Below, piece after piece: positions 29,783 to 38,270 of a stretch of DNA of 64,000 nucleotides. The DNA comes from Rhizobium mesosinicum. GTDB taxonomy: Bacteria > Pseudomonadota > Alphaproteobacteria > Rhizobiales > Rhizobiaceae. Under the pieces are notes generated by a model, which saw nothing but the letters and a program-made list of their open reading frames with translations, did not search any database and was not told the origin of the DNA. The stretch spans positions 675,641 to 739,640 of the forward strand of contig NZ_JAEUAK010000002.1 of assembly GCF_019511345.1 (NCBI RefSeq), written 5' to 3'. Each line of letters opens with the position of its first letter. Positions within the stretch are counted from its first letter, which is position 1. Both the position numbers and the translations under genes were made by a program.

Positions 29783-30256
29783 GTGAAGACGCTGTTGCCC
29801 GTACTCCTGAACGTCGTTTTGCTGCTGGTTATGCCAGTCGCGGCCTTCGCACAGCAATCGCTGATCTCCGACCCGGAGATCTACGAGAAGAAGCACTTCC
29901 AGGAGCAATGCACGGAAGCATCCTTCGGTAATGGCTTCCTCACCCGCCAGGATATCAACAATGACGGGCTGATGGACGTGGTCATCAACGAGGGTGAACT
30001 CACCTGCGACGGCCAGAAGGGTCCGCAATGCAATGAAGACGGCTGCACCTATAATTTTTATCTGCAGGTGGCCGAAGGCGGTTATTTCATGATCGCGACC
30101 GCGCAGATCTACGGTTACGACTTCATCAAGCGTTTCGGCAACATGGTACTCGCAATGAAAATGAACCCCCGTTTCTGCGATCGCACCGGCGGCGACCCTT
30201 GCGTCGTCACCACCCGCGTGCGGGGTACGAAATTCGTCACCATCTCCAAGAAATAG
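29783..30256 (+). CDS. Secreted hypothetical protein
   Basis: A 157-residue protein with a clear Sec signal peptide ending in PVAAFAQQ. The GTG at 29783 is preferred because AGAGGAAAG lies just upstream, and translation from it gives a normal signal peptide; an ATG at 29744 would add 13 residues. The mature part has a DINNDGLMD segment resembling a calcium-binding EF-hand/FG-GAP-like loop, and paired cysteines that suggest disulfides in the periplasm. No function is assigned. Confidence 0.75.
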   Translation: MKTLLPVLLNVVLLLVMPVAAFAQQSLISDPEIYEKKHFQEQCTEASFGNGFLTRQDINNDGLMDVVINEGELTCDGQKGPQCNEDGCTYNFYLQVAEGGYFMIATAQIYGYDFIKRFGNMVLAMKMNPRFCDRTGGDPCVVTTRVRGTKFVTISKK

Positions 30257-30378
30257 GCCTCAATTCGGAAAGTGCGCCGGAGTGCGGCGGCGACATAGTA
30301 GCCGACGAGGCCGTACCATTCGCGAAGGGCAGTCCCCAGATTCTCAGCGTTCAGGCTCGGCTAGGTGTCATGGGACGG

Positions 30379-31101
30379 TTATCTGGCACGCGCCGAATGG
30401 GGGCCGGAGGCTCCGATCTTTTGATTGAACCGGCGCTGCAGCGGGCGTGGAATAAACAGAGCGACAATCGCGAGTGCCATCGCGAAGACGGAAACCAGCC
30501 ACAGCGCCTGCGCGCCCACAAGGCGCGTCATGAGCGCCCCGCTGATGGCCCCGAGCACCATGCCGCCCCACGGCACAACCTGAATGGTCCAATCGAGGCG
30601 CCGGTCGCCAATGATCCAGCGGCCTATACCGCGGCCAAAGCGCGATAGCGCGCCGGTCACATAGGTCAGACCGATCGGCAGCCCTTCAATATGTTCAACC
30701 GCCGCATTCACCATGCCCATTGCGAGAACGATCATATAGAAACGCACCATCAGCAGATCCTGCAGCGTCATCATCGAGGCGAGCGCAAGCATGAGGCTGA
30801 CGCAGCAGAGCACAACGAAGATGGGCCGTTCCGCGCGATGCGCGACGACGATGCCGGCGGCATTGCCGAGCACGAAGACGATGATGGCCGACAGCAGCAC
30901 GGCGGCATGCCTGATATCGCCGCTGCTCACGGCCAGTGCCGCCCGCGTCGTATTGCCGGTCATAAAGGATACGAAGTCGCCGGTCAGAAGCAGGCCGGTC
31001 GCATCCGTCATTCCCGCAAGAAACGAAATCGAGCCAACCAGCGCGAGTCCGGTCGCGGTCCTGCGGGTTCTGATGATGCGGCGGCGTCTTGCTCGTGTCA
31101 T
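30379..31101 (-). CDS. DUF1275 (YoaK-type) membrane protein
   Basis: A 240-residue integral membrane protein with about six hydrophobic segments. The family signature is visible as LAGMTDATGLLLTGDFVSFMTGNTTR, near residues 28-53. The N-terminus is strongly basic (RARRRRIIRTRRTATG), consistent with a cytoplasmic start. Function of the family is not established. It is the last core gene before the genomic island. Confidence 0.87.
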   Translation of the reverse strand: MTRARRRRIIRTRRTATGLALVGSISFLAGMTDATGLLLTGDFVSFMTGNTTRAALAVSSGDIRHAAVLLSAIIVFVLGNAAGIVVAHRAERPIFVVLCCVSLMLALASMMTLQDLLMVRFYMIVLAMGMVNAAVEHIEGLPIGLTYVTGALSRFGRGIGRWIIGDRRLDWTIQVVPWGGMVLGAISGALMTRLVGAQALWLVSVFAMALAIVALFIPRPLQRRFNQKIGASGPHSARAR

Positions 31102-31246
31102 GGTCTGGGTCCGGGAGGCGCCGAATCGGCTGGCCTCAACCGATATAAGAACTCGCTTTCAGCCTTCGACAAGGCTGACAACCGAGCAATTGCGGAAAAA
31201 TGTCAGTTATGTTGACCTGAAGTGCCCGTGGAATTGCATTCGGGAT

Positions 31247-31268
31247 AATTTGGTGGAGCTAAGCGGGA
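31247..31268. repeat. attL: 22-bp copy of the tRNA-Ala 3' end
   Basis: The 22 bases beginning AATTTGGTGGAGC are identical to 45908-45929, where they cover the 3' end of the intact tRNA-Ala(GGC) gene. Imperfect similarity continues for some 7 bases towards the tRNA body. This marks the left boundary of an integrated element. Confidence 0.9.
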
Positions 31269-31341
31269 GACAACCTTTGCCGAAAATTTTCCTTTCTACA
31301 TCAAATAATTATTGAAAATCAGATATCTGTGGGACTAGATA

Positions 31342-31362
31342 TGGGTACTTTTTTGGGTACTC
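31342..31362. repeat. Left arm-type repeat (two GGGTAC units)
   Basis: TGGGTACTTT and TTGGGTACTC occur in tandem just upstream of the integrase start. A copy with 20 of 21 matches lies at 45828-45848, near the right end of the island. The placement fits arm-type binding sites for the island integrase. Confidence 0.65.
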
Positions 31363-31372
31363 GGAGGCTTTC

Positions 31373-32770
31373 TTGGCCCTCTCATCTGATCGCATGTTTC
31401 TAGAGCTTCATGGCAACCAGTGGCGCGTTGTTGTCAACGTGCCGAAAAAACTGCGGGCGAAACTAGGTACCAAGTTGAAGAGGTCGCTGGGAACAGACAG
31501 CCTCAAGGAGGCAAACCGGCTTAAGTGGGATGTCATAGCCGAACTCAAAGCGATTATCGCGCACGCAGAAAATCCCTCTCTCTCCTTGGAGACCGCTCGA
31601 TCAAAAAGCCGCGAGCAGGTAATGCAACAGGCCATTCGATTTGCCGAGCAGCGTAAAGGTGCTTTAGATCTGGTGCAGCGTGACCAAATTGATGAGGAGA
31701 TCGACTGGCAGGCAGAGTCGCTCGCGGGCCGGCCTGTTGCCGCCGACGAGGACGGCCACGAAATATTCGACCCTGATCGCTTGCGCCTCGCCAAGGATTT
31801 CTCCCAGTTAGCGCGTGGGGAAAGGACACCGATTGACCTTCACCACGAAAAGTTTCTGGGGGCTTCGCACGTTAAGGCCCGCACATTGGCGGACGATAAG
31901 CGGGCAATGAAACTCTTGAAGGATTGGTGCAATAAAGCAGGTGTGCCACCCTATCTTCAGACGATTACAAAGAGGGAGGCCGTTCGGTTTTGCGATGAGC
32001 TACCGGGCCTCAAGGACGATCTTTCCCCAGTCACCCTCAACAAGTACGTTAGCCGCCTCTCGGTTTACTGGACTTGGCTTGAAAACCGGCACGAGGTCGA
32101 GTCCAACATTTGGCACGGACGGCGCTTGCGTGAACCTCAGCAGACTACTGACCAGAAAGAGCGCCCCTTTACCGATGATGAAGTGAAAACTTTGCTCGCA
32201 GGTCCCGCTTTGCCCGAAATGGATGACCTCATGAGGATTGCCGCACTTTCCGGAGCGCGCTTGGATGCCATCGTTTGCCTCAAGGTGAAGGATTGCCGAG
32301 ATGACGGAGTGTTCGTGTTCAAGCCCCAAAAGAAAGAGCCGGGTCCTCGTCTCTGCCCAATTCACCCTGACCTTGAAGAAATCGTCGACCGACGAAAGAA
32401 GGGCAAAGCGCCCGACGATGACATCTTCCCCGAGTGGCCCGGCGTGAAGAAATCCACTTCGTTACGCGAGCGCTCCTTCAAGGCCTCCAACGAGTTCACC
32501 GCTTATCGCCGCAAAGTTGGGGTGGAGGACAGGCGCGAAGGCAAGCGTAGGGGTCTCGTGAACTTCCACAGCTTCCGTCGGTGGTTCATCACCAAGGCCG
32601 AGCAAGCGGGACAGCCGGAGAGCACTATCGCCATTGTGGTTGGGCATAAGCGGCCAGGGATGACCTTTGGTGTTTACTCCGGGGGACCACTTCTTGAGCA
32701 AGCACGGCAGTGTGTTGAAGCGGTGAAGCTACCGAAACCAACACAGGGGACGCTGAGCGAAGTTGCGTAG
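31373..32770 (+). CDS. Tyrosine recombinase (island integrase)
   Basis: A 465-residue site-specific recombinase placed 100 bases inside attL, so it is the probable integrase/excisionase of this island. An N-terminal arm-binding region with an AVxVP-like opening and a core-binding domain (about 150-240) precede the catalytic domain. Active-site residues seen are Arg296 (SGARLD), His399 and Arg402 (HSFRR), His425 (GHKR) and the nucleophile Tyr435 (GVYSGG). The TTG at 31373 is chosen because GGAGG lies 7 bases upstream; the next ATG is seven codons later. Confidence 0.93.
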   Translation: MALSSDRMFLELHGNQWRVVVNVPKKLRAKLGTKLKRSLGTDSLKEANRLKWDVIAELKAIIAHAENPSLSLETARSKSREQVMQQAIRFAEQRKGALDLVQRDQIDEEIDWQAESLAGRPVAADEDGHEIFDPDRLRLAKDFSQLARGERTPIDLHHEKFLGASHVKARTLADDKRAMKLLKDWCNKAGVPPYLQTITKREAVRFCDELPGLKDDLSPVTLNKYVSRLSVYWTWLENRHEVESNIWHGRRLREPQQTTDQKERPFTDDEVKTLLAGPALPEMDDLMRIAALSGARLDAIVCLKVKDCRDDGVFVFKPQKKEPGPRLCPIHPDLEEIVDRRKKGKAPDDDIFPEWPGVKKSTSLRERSFKASNEFTAYRRKVGVEDRREGKRRGLVNFHSFRRWFITKAEQAGQPESTIAIVVGHKRPGMTFGVYSGGPLLEQARQCVEAVKLPKPTQGTLSEVA

Positions 32771-32796
32771 GCGAGGAGCATCAAAGTCACTCGCTG

Positions 32797-33009
32797 GTGT
32801 TTCATTCCTTTCGGCACACCTTTAAGCGGATGGCCCGCGATGCTGGCCTCTCGGAGGAGCTTCACGATGCCTTGACGGGGGATGCTGGCGGCGGCGGAGT
32901 CGGGCGGAGTTATGGCTCTGGGTTCGGCTTGCGGGCTCTTGGTGAAGCTATGGCGGGGGTCAAAGCGCCGACCATCGTAAAGAAAATGGCTGAGTGGAAA
33001 GCAGTTTGA
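32797..33009 (+). pseudogene. Remnant of a second tyrosine recombinase (C-terminal part)
   Basis: About 70 residues read HSFRHTFKRMARDAGL, then an ALTGDAGGG segment and a GRSYG element. This is the C-terminal catalytic part of a phage-type integrase of another subfamily than its neighbour. The usual GHxxGG is changed to GDAGGG, which loses the catalytic His, and the N-terminal three quarters are missing. It is a relic of an earlier integration or of recombination between integrases. Confidence 0.75.
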
Positions 33010-33115
33010 TCGGAAGGACGTTTGTGGGCTATGGCAGCTTTTGCGCCTTGCAACATGAGACGGTTCTCAGTGTTGTCACTTTTGATTTGGGGCGAGCAGG
33101 GCGAAGGAGGCTGTC

Positions 33116-34171
33116 GTGGGCAGGATGAAGGATCTAGCGATTGAAAGCTGGAATCAACAAAATCAATTCATCGATATAGTTGCTAACATTCTTACCCATA
33201 GCGGATACACAATCGAAGACCGGGATGATCCTGATCTGACTGACCCGTTCGACAGGCTACCATACGATCTGCTTATCAAGAGGAAGGATGGTAAATCTTT
33301 CGCCGTCGAGGTGAAAACGTATCGTTCTGAGCGTGTTGACCGCCATTTGCTTTGGAACGCACTCTCCACCCTTGGCCGCAAAGTGAAGGCTAAAGGCGGC
33401 ATCGGCGGTATGATCCTGATCATGACCGGAGATTTGCCTGCGAGCGAGCCCACACGCTTCGGCTCTATGGACGGTGTTGAATACGAAATAATGTCGAGAT
33501 CGACGTTGCTTGACCTAGTGAAGGATCGGGATGACCTTCTAGACGACTTGTCCGAGATCTTGGATGAAGTTCGTGACAATCCTATAGACGTCGTGACGCC
33601 ACCTCCTCATGTGCCGAGCACCCCTGCTCCACCAAGAAGCGGTTTTGATGTGGCAGGCGCAATTGAGAAGATCAAAGCTTGCCCGCCGTCAAACGGAGCC
33701 GCTTTCGAAACCGTCTGCATAGAAGCAATCAAAGGGCTTTTCGACAGCGAGTTTAATAGGTGGTCTACCCAAAGTCGTGTGGAACGTGGATTTCACAGGA
33801 TTGATTTGCTTGGGCAGCTTAACCCAAAGAACGATTTCTGGCAGGGGATGCGCTTCGACTTCAGAAGCCGGTATGTGGTGTTTGAGTTCAAGAACTATAG
33901 TGCGGCCATCAGTCAGGACGAAATATACTCAACAGAGAAATATCTATTCGCCGGTGCGTTAAGAATGGTAGCGGTTGTCATTGGTCGCAATGGCGAAGAC
34001 GACGGCGCTAAGCGAGCACGTCATGGAGCACTTAGGGAACATGGGAAGCTCATTATCTTTCTTTCGGAAGACGAGCTAATCGAAATGCTTCAACGGTTTT
34101 CTGAAGGTGATGACCCGCACGAGGTGCTCATCGACAACCTTTACAATATGCTCAGGGAAATAGGTCGTTAG
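33116..34171 (+). CDS. Restriction-endonuclease-like protein with two PD-(D/E)XK sites
   Basis: A 351-residue protein with two nuclease-like modules joined by a Pro-rich linker (about 160-175). The first has Asp51 and the ExK triad as VEVK (Glu65, Lys67); the second has Asp230 and FEFK (Glu257, Lys259). Both resemble Mrr-cat or related type IV/II restriction folds. A GTG start is chosen because AAGGAGG lies 5 bases upstream. No methyltransferase is nearby, so a modification-dependent or non-RM defence nuclease is more likely. It overlaps the convergent gene by 20 bases. Confidence 0.7.
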   Translation: MGRMKDLAIESWNQQNQFIDIVANILTHSGYTIEDRDDPDLTDPFDRLPYDLLIKRKDGKSFAVEVKTYRSERVDRHLLWNALSTLGRKVKAKGGIGGMILIMTGDLPASEPTRFGSMDGVEYEIMSRSTLLDLVKDRDDLLDDLSEILDEVRDNPIDVVTPPPHVPSTPAPPRSGFDVAGAIEKIKACPPSNGAAFETVCIEAIKGLFDSEFNRWSTQSRVERGFHRIDLLGQLNPKNDFWQGMRFDFRSRYVVFEFKNYSAAISQDEIYSTEKYLFAGALRMVAVVIGRNGEDDGAKRARHGALREHGKLIIFLSEDELIEMLQRFSEGDDPHEVLIDNLYNMLREIGR

Positions 34172-34571
34172 TCGACGGTGTGAGCGAGCCAAAGTGCGTC
34201 GCCGAACCGCTTTTCGATTTCATCGATGCCTGGTAGCCGTTGCAAATCGCGTACCAGCAAGCGTTCTTATCATCGCTCTCCTGCCATCCCGGCGCACAAA
34301 GCACGACCCTATGGAACTTGGCGTTACACAAGCCATGAAGGGCGAGCAGGCGTGGATCGTCCATGAACCAAGGCCTGAGGTCTTTGCTTCGGGTCCACCT
34401 CGGGACGGCCTTCCAATCGGCCTCGCCTCCAGTTTCGCTCAAAGGCCCCACCGCGCAAGACTTCCAGTTGGATAGCACAATGGGCTGATTGCAGGCATAG
34501 GCATGTGGTGCGCCGACGAGGAACAGCAAGGCCCATCCCAACATTAGCTTCCTGTAAACTTTAGACCCCAT
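34152..34571 (-). CDS. Secreted hypothetical protein of the island
   Basis: A 139-residue protein with a signal peptide (KLMLGWALLFLVGAPHAYAC), which has a Cys right after the AYA site. The mature part contains several Cys and Trp residues (NWKSC, LHGLCNAKFHRVVLCAPGW, NACWYAICNG), which suggests disulfide bonding. The ATG at 34571 follows GGGGGAG. No family is recognised. Its 3' end overlaps the nuclease gene on the other strand by 20 bases. Confidence 0.6.
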   Translation of the reverse strand: MGSKVYRKLMLGWALLFLVGAPHAYACNQPIVLSNWKSCAVGPLSETGGEADWKAVPRWTRSKDLRPWFMDDPRLLALHGLCNAKFHRVVLCAPGWQESDDKNACWYAICNGYQASMKSKSGSATHFGSLTPSTNDLFP

Positions 34572-34865
34572 CACTCCCCCCGCCAATGGCTAGCTATACG
34601 CCTGACTCTAGGAGTCCTAGCGGCAGACGCAAGGAATGACTCTGGGGCATTGCAATGATGGTAGATTGCCTATCACTCATCTGTTCCCCTAGGGACAGCG
34701 CAGCAAGGGAACAAAGAGGCGGCTTTAATTTGGTCACATTAAGACAGGCCTCTAGCGTCCTCTGTGCACTTCAAAGCCAGCCTGTAAGCTGAAGGTGATG
34801 ATGGGGTCTATCAATGAAGGTCATTACTCTGGGCCACCCACAGGCCATACGGGCAAGTTATTTTC
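34572..34865. other. Gene-free stretch between the secreted protein and the polymerase-like gene
   Basis: About 290 bases. A small perfect palindrome CTAGGA-N-TCCTAG is seen near 34608-34620. No convincing coding sequence or RNA was recognised. A promoter for the minus-strand secreted-protein gene is expected in its left part. Confidence 0.4.
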
Positions 34866-36182
34866 TCAGGGCCGAATGATTGGCTTTTCCGTCACCGGCA
34901 GGCGAACGCCAAGTTTCGATAAGCTAACCCTTTCCATCGTCTCGGCGGCAATCACCTTCTTGCTCTCTGCGACCATCAGGCCGTCATGCATTGGGAGCGC
35001 GGTAATGCCCTGCGAGATCAAATCGAGGAGAATGGCAATAAGCAAATTGCTTTCAGTCGCCATCAATTCAAAGCCCACATCAGTGTCTAACAAAGGGGCG
35101 ATAACGGGATGAGCGTGCGCAATTGCACTGCGAACTCGCGCCATGGTCCAGCTTTCGGGCAGTAGCAGCTTGGCATCGTGCGGAAGCCTCTTTGATTTCG
35201 ACTCCCGGAAGAACAGCGAGGCGATGACGCGCTTGACCCCATCTCTATGGTCTTGCAATCCCGGAATAGCATAGAGGTCCCCTTCCGGCGGCATCACGCC
35301 CTGCCTCAAATAAGCAAGACGGACGAACATCGACGAGAAATCGAGGTCCGCCACTGTTTCACCGCCGATGGTCAGGCGATGACGGTCAACACGTGGCAGG
35401 CTTTCCCAGAGGCCGCCGTAAAGACGTCCGTGCCGATTGAAACTGTAGGGAGCGGCTGACTTCTCAGCATCGAACCGCCGAGTAAGATGGATCGGACCTA
35501 GCTTCTCACCATCGAACCGGATATCCGCTTGGTCGAGGGCCTCGTTTATCGCGAACATCTCTGCCCGAAGTGTTCCCGTCTCTGAGGTGTCTCGGTAATC
35601 AACCAAGAGTTTTTCGCCGTCTACTTCCGCTTGGAGCACAATGGTTTCGCCGCCGTTAGCTCGTCCGACATCCTCCCTCTTGACCTCATGCCGTTTCAGC
35701 AATGACACGAACTCTAAAGTCGGAATAAGCTTCGTCCGTTGCTCCTTATAAACGGCCCCTTCGACCTCAATGTAGCCGTGAGCTGCCAACTCAACCATCG
35801 CCCAGCGGAGACCATTGGGGCTGACGTGCTCGCGATCGTAGCGGCTACGCTTCAATTTCCTTAGCGATATCACGATGTCGCGGTTCTGGGCTGCTCCAAG
35901 GGCTGCCATGACAAGGTTTGCGATAAGCGTCTCTGTGCACGTCTTTCTCCTTGCGGTAGCATCCGCTCTATGCCGTCGTCCTGGCGTAATGGGTGGCGGA
36001 GTCAATGAGGAGAACAGACAGTCTACCAGCGCTACGAGGTTATCTCCGCTGGCCACCAGCCACGGGTCGAAATGACGAACCTTTTCCCGCTCTGCTTGAT
36101 TAACGGTGCCGTATTTCAGGTGCGTCCGCCGAGATGGAATTCGAATATCCAAGATAAGTTCCAAGATGCGCGTCCCCACCAC
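34866..36182 (-). CDS. Family A polymerase-like protein (palm-domain motifs)
   Basis: A 438-residue protein with motifs resembling the palm and fingers of family A DNA polymerases or phage RNA polymerases. Motif A-like DLDFSS is at 279-284, followed by a motif B-like RDGVKRV with Lys317. A motif C-like ALPMHDGLMV has His399-Asp400. No 3'-5' exonuclease is seen. The N-terminal half may include a winged helix (about 100-150) and is otherwise unrecognised. The GTG start has no strong ribosome site. It is last in a three-gene minus-strand set and might replicate the island, though this is inferred. Confidence 0.5.
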   Translation of the reverse strand: MVGTRILELILDIRIPSRRTHLKYGTVNQAEREKVRHFDPWLVASGDNLVALVDCLFSSLTPPPITPGRRHRADATARRKTCTETLIANLVMAALGAAQNRDIVISLRKLKRSRYDREHVSPNGLRWAMVELAAHGYIEVEGAVYKEQRTKLIPTLEFVSLLKRHEVKREDVGRANGGETIVLQAEVDGEKLLVDYRDTSETGTLRAEMFAINEALDQADIRFDGEKLGPIHLTRRFDAEKSAAPYSFNRHGRLYGGLWESLPRVDRHRLTIGGETVADLDFSSMFVRLAYLRQGVMPPEGDLYAIPGLQDHRDGVKRVIASLFFRESKSKRLPHDAKLLLPESWTMARVRSAIAHAHPVIAPLLDTDVGFELMATESNLLIAILLDLISQGITALPMHDGLMVAESKKVIAAETMERVSLSKLGVRLPVTEKPIIRP

Positions 36183-36221
36183 CGCTAGGTAATCAAACGG
36201 CGGTGAGGATTTTGTTGTTGA

Positions 36222-36977
36222 TCAGGACGCCTTGGCTACAGGCGGGTGAGATGGGTGAGGACCGAAGCGCTCAGTACGCATGGCGATCACCTCGGGCACC
36301 GCTGGGCGGGCTAGCTCATCGCATGCCTTCTCCAGCGCCTCTCCGATTTTCCTCAGTACGTGCCCTGATGAACGAGGATAAACGTGAAGCTCGGCCTTGC
36401 GGGTGCCGCCCGTTCGGGGCTCCCAAACGTCCCAATGCCGGTGGGTGCCGCTGGCAAGCCTATGGATAGCCTTTGCGGCTTGCACGATGCGGAACTCCCG
36501 GGTGCGATGACTGCCGAAATCATCCTCAATGAGGGCCGCAACGCCGAGATAGATGGCGATGATCCTCCGCGTTGGGATGTCCGCTGCCCGCAGACGCGCA
36601 AAGGCGACCCGAGCACGGTAATTAGCAGATTGACCCCGCAGGCTCGTTGCCGGGTCCACAGGCCCCGCGCCAGCCATTAGGTGCTCCAGTTGCCAATACG
36701 ATGCCTGATAGGCTGGGCTCTGCCGATGTTCCTCTATCCAAAGCTCAGCGCTCCGGACATAAGGCCGCAAGTCAGACGCCTTGTAGGTCGAATGCCAATG
36801 GGAGCCGTGCCGGGACTTGTGCTGGATGTGATAGCGGCAGTGGTAGCGAGCAAGGCCAGTTCCTTCGGATACTTCCACTTGCCGACGGCATCCGAGCACT
36901 GCACATCGCCGCTGTTCTGTAATCTCCAAAGGAAGCGCCGCATTGCTGCGACGCCCCCTGCGTAGGTCATAAGCCAT
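36222..36977 (-). CDS. Hypothetical protein with Cys/His cluster
   Basis: A 251-residue basic protein. The N-terminal part has CAVLGCRR, then HCRYHIQHKSRHGSHWHS, a Cys/His-rich cluster that could bind zinc. The rest is helical with many Arg residues, which suggests nucleic-acid binding. The start at 36977 is preferred because it overlaps the end of the upstream gene by 11 bases, giving coupled translation. The middle position between an RNase H-like gene and the polymerase-like gene suggests a shared process. No family was recognised. Confidence 0.6.
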   Translation of the reverse strand: MAYDLRRGRRSNAALPLEITEQRRCAVLGCRRQVEVSEGTGLARYHCRYHIQHKSRHGSHWHSTYKASDLRPYVRSAELWIEEHRQSPAYQASYWQLEHLMAGAGPVDPATSLRGQSANYRARVAFARLRAADIPTRRIIAIYLGVAALIEDDFGSHRTREFRIVQAAKAIHRLASGTHRHWDVWEPRTGGTRKAELHVYPRSSGHVLRKIGEALEKACDELARPAVPEVIAMRTERFGPHPSHPPVAKAS

Positions 36978-37524
36978 TGGCGTCTCGGTCAACTGCTTCA
37001 CGCAACCGATCCCGAGCGAAATCGCCAATCAAACCGAAATTCTCGAATTCGTCGCTCGAAAGTGGCTTGAGGGCTAAAAGTTCTATCTCGCTTTCGACCG
37101 CCAGACCATAGACGGCTTTGATCTGGTCACGATGCACGTAAGGCTTCTTGTCGCGTTTTCTGAAGTCTCTTCGCTTCAGGCTAACCAGGCCTTCTCCGAA
37201 CACATGGAGCAATTCCTCTTGTGGCGCGAACATCGCCAACGTTGAGCCTTTTGGAAGGTGCGCGCGCGCTTCGGCAATAGCACTGTAAAGGCCAAGATTA
37301 TCGGGACCGTCGAAGAGGACATGCGGTGCCTTGTCATTCGACGCGATCATTTCTCCGTTAATTGCGAAAAGACGCCAAGCGTAAACGTGCTGCGCTGCGT
37401 GAAACGGAGACTTTCTGGTTCCGGCCACTGAGAGAAAGAGCTTGTGCGTAGGCACAGCCCAGTCAATGGCCAGAGATGGTTGGTAGGTTATTTGCGTATT
37501 CCTTTCCTTGATCTGGGTTGCCAT
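36967..37524 (-). CDS. Hypothetical protein, possibly a degenerate RNase H-like fold
   Basis: A 185-residue protein. The order of elements (LFLSVAG, WRLFAINGE, NLGLYSAIAEARAHLP, STLAMFAPQEEL, and a final FENFGLIGDFARDRL) is reminiscent of the RNase HI fold with its N-x-x-x-Y-x-A-I-x-A helix. However, the expected catalytic acids are not found at the right places, so it would be inactive. This is a weak inference from topology. It is the first gene of the three-gene minus-strand set, next to the gene-free iteron-like tract. The ATG is at 37524. Confidence 0.55.
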   Translation of the reverse strand: MATQIKERNTQITYQPSLAIDWAVPTHKLFLSVAGTRKSPFHAAQHVYAWRLFAINGEMIASNDKAPHVLFDGPDNLGLYSAIAEARAHLPKGSTLAMFAPQEELLHVFGEGLVSLKRRDFRKRDKKPYVHRDQIKAVYGLAVESEIELLALKPLSSDEFENFGLIGDFARDRLREAVDRDANGL

Positions 37525-38270
37525 GGTGGCACCCAAGCACCGTCAAAATAACCCGGTCAGCGACATTTGTCATCAACTTACTTAAAATATTATCGATTTC
37601 TCTGTAATATATCTTCATTTCATTAAGAGCTAAAGGGCCTATCATTCGACGGCCTCTCTATCGATATACCCCGACCACACCACTCATATACCTTCCTATA
37701 CACCCGACACCTTAGATCTATACATGCGTAGTGATGCCTCGATACACCCCATCTTTGGGCTACCATGGCTATTGAGGCAGGGGCTATACTACACCCTCGA
37801 GCGCTTACGGTCCTCAGACCCTTTAGGCTCTTCACGCCCCCATCGGTCATGACCTCAGGTCCTCCCGGCCTTCACAGCCACGGGCATTAGACACTGATAA
37901 TGTCTTCACCCGCCATGGCACTGCCCCAGGACATCCGAGGATGGCACCGTGACTATCAATGGGTAGGGGACGCCAACCAACACTCCTGTAGGGGCATATT
38001 GGCAACCCCCGACGGATATCCTAAGAAGAGGACGAGCGCAGACGCGGCGCTCAGGGTGTGGAAACCCTTAGCTTAGCGGTATGGCCCCCACCGGAAGGGG
38101 TGACCGATCCTTGACCTTCGCTGGTCGGGGAGCCTTTGGCGTATGTCCAGGTTCTCCGAACTAAAGGCCTCAGGGACCGACTAAGCTCGGTTTTTCCACA
38201 CTCCCCGATCAAGGGGTCATGGAGGCAATGCTTGGGGGGCGCCCCACGGCGAAGGCCTCAAGGAAAGCCG
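37525..38270. other. Long non-coding tract between island operons
   Basis: About 745 bases with no credible gene on either strand; a 75-codon minus-strand open frame in it has no coding character. The left part (37545-37625) is A+T-rich. Next to it, 37663-37796 carries six degenerate copies of CTATACACCC. The right part (37850-38270) has several short GC stems and two copies of AAGGCCTCARGGA (38164 and 38252). It could be an origin and/or a structured RNA. Confidence 0.55.
37663..37796. repeat. Iteron-like degenerate repeats
   Basis: Six related motifs were found on the plus strand: GATATACCCC (37663), CATATACC (37685), CTATACACCC (37696), CTATACAT (37718), GATACACCCC (37741) and CTATACTACACCC (37784). 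The consensus is near CTATACACCC, with irregular spacing of 11-43 bases. Together with the adjacent A+T-rich block they resemble a plasmid-type iteron origin. Confidence 0.45.

Noticed and set aside
37623..37850. 75-codon minus-strand open frame in the gene-free tract
   Set aside because: It spans the iteron-like repeats and has no ribosome site or family features.
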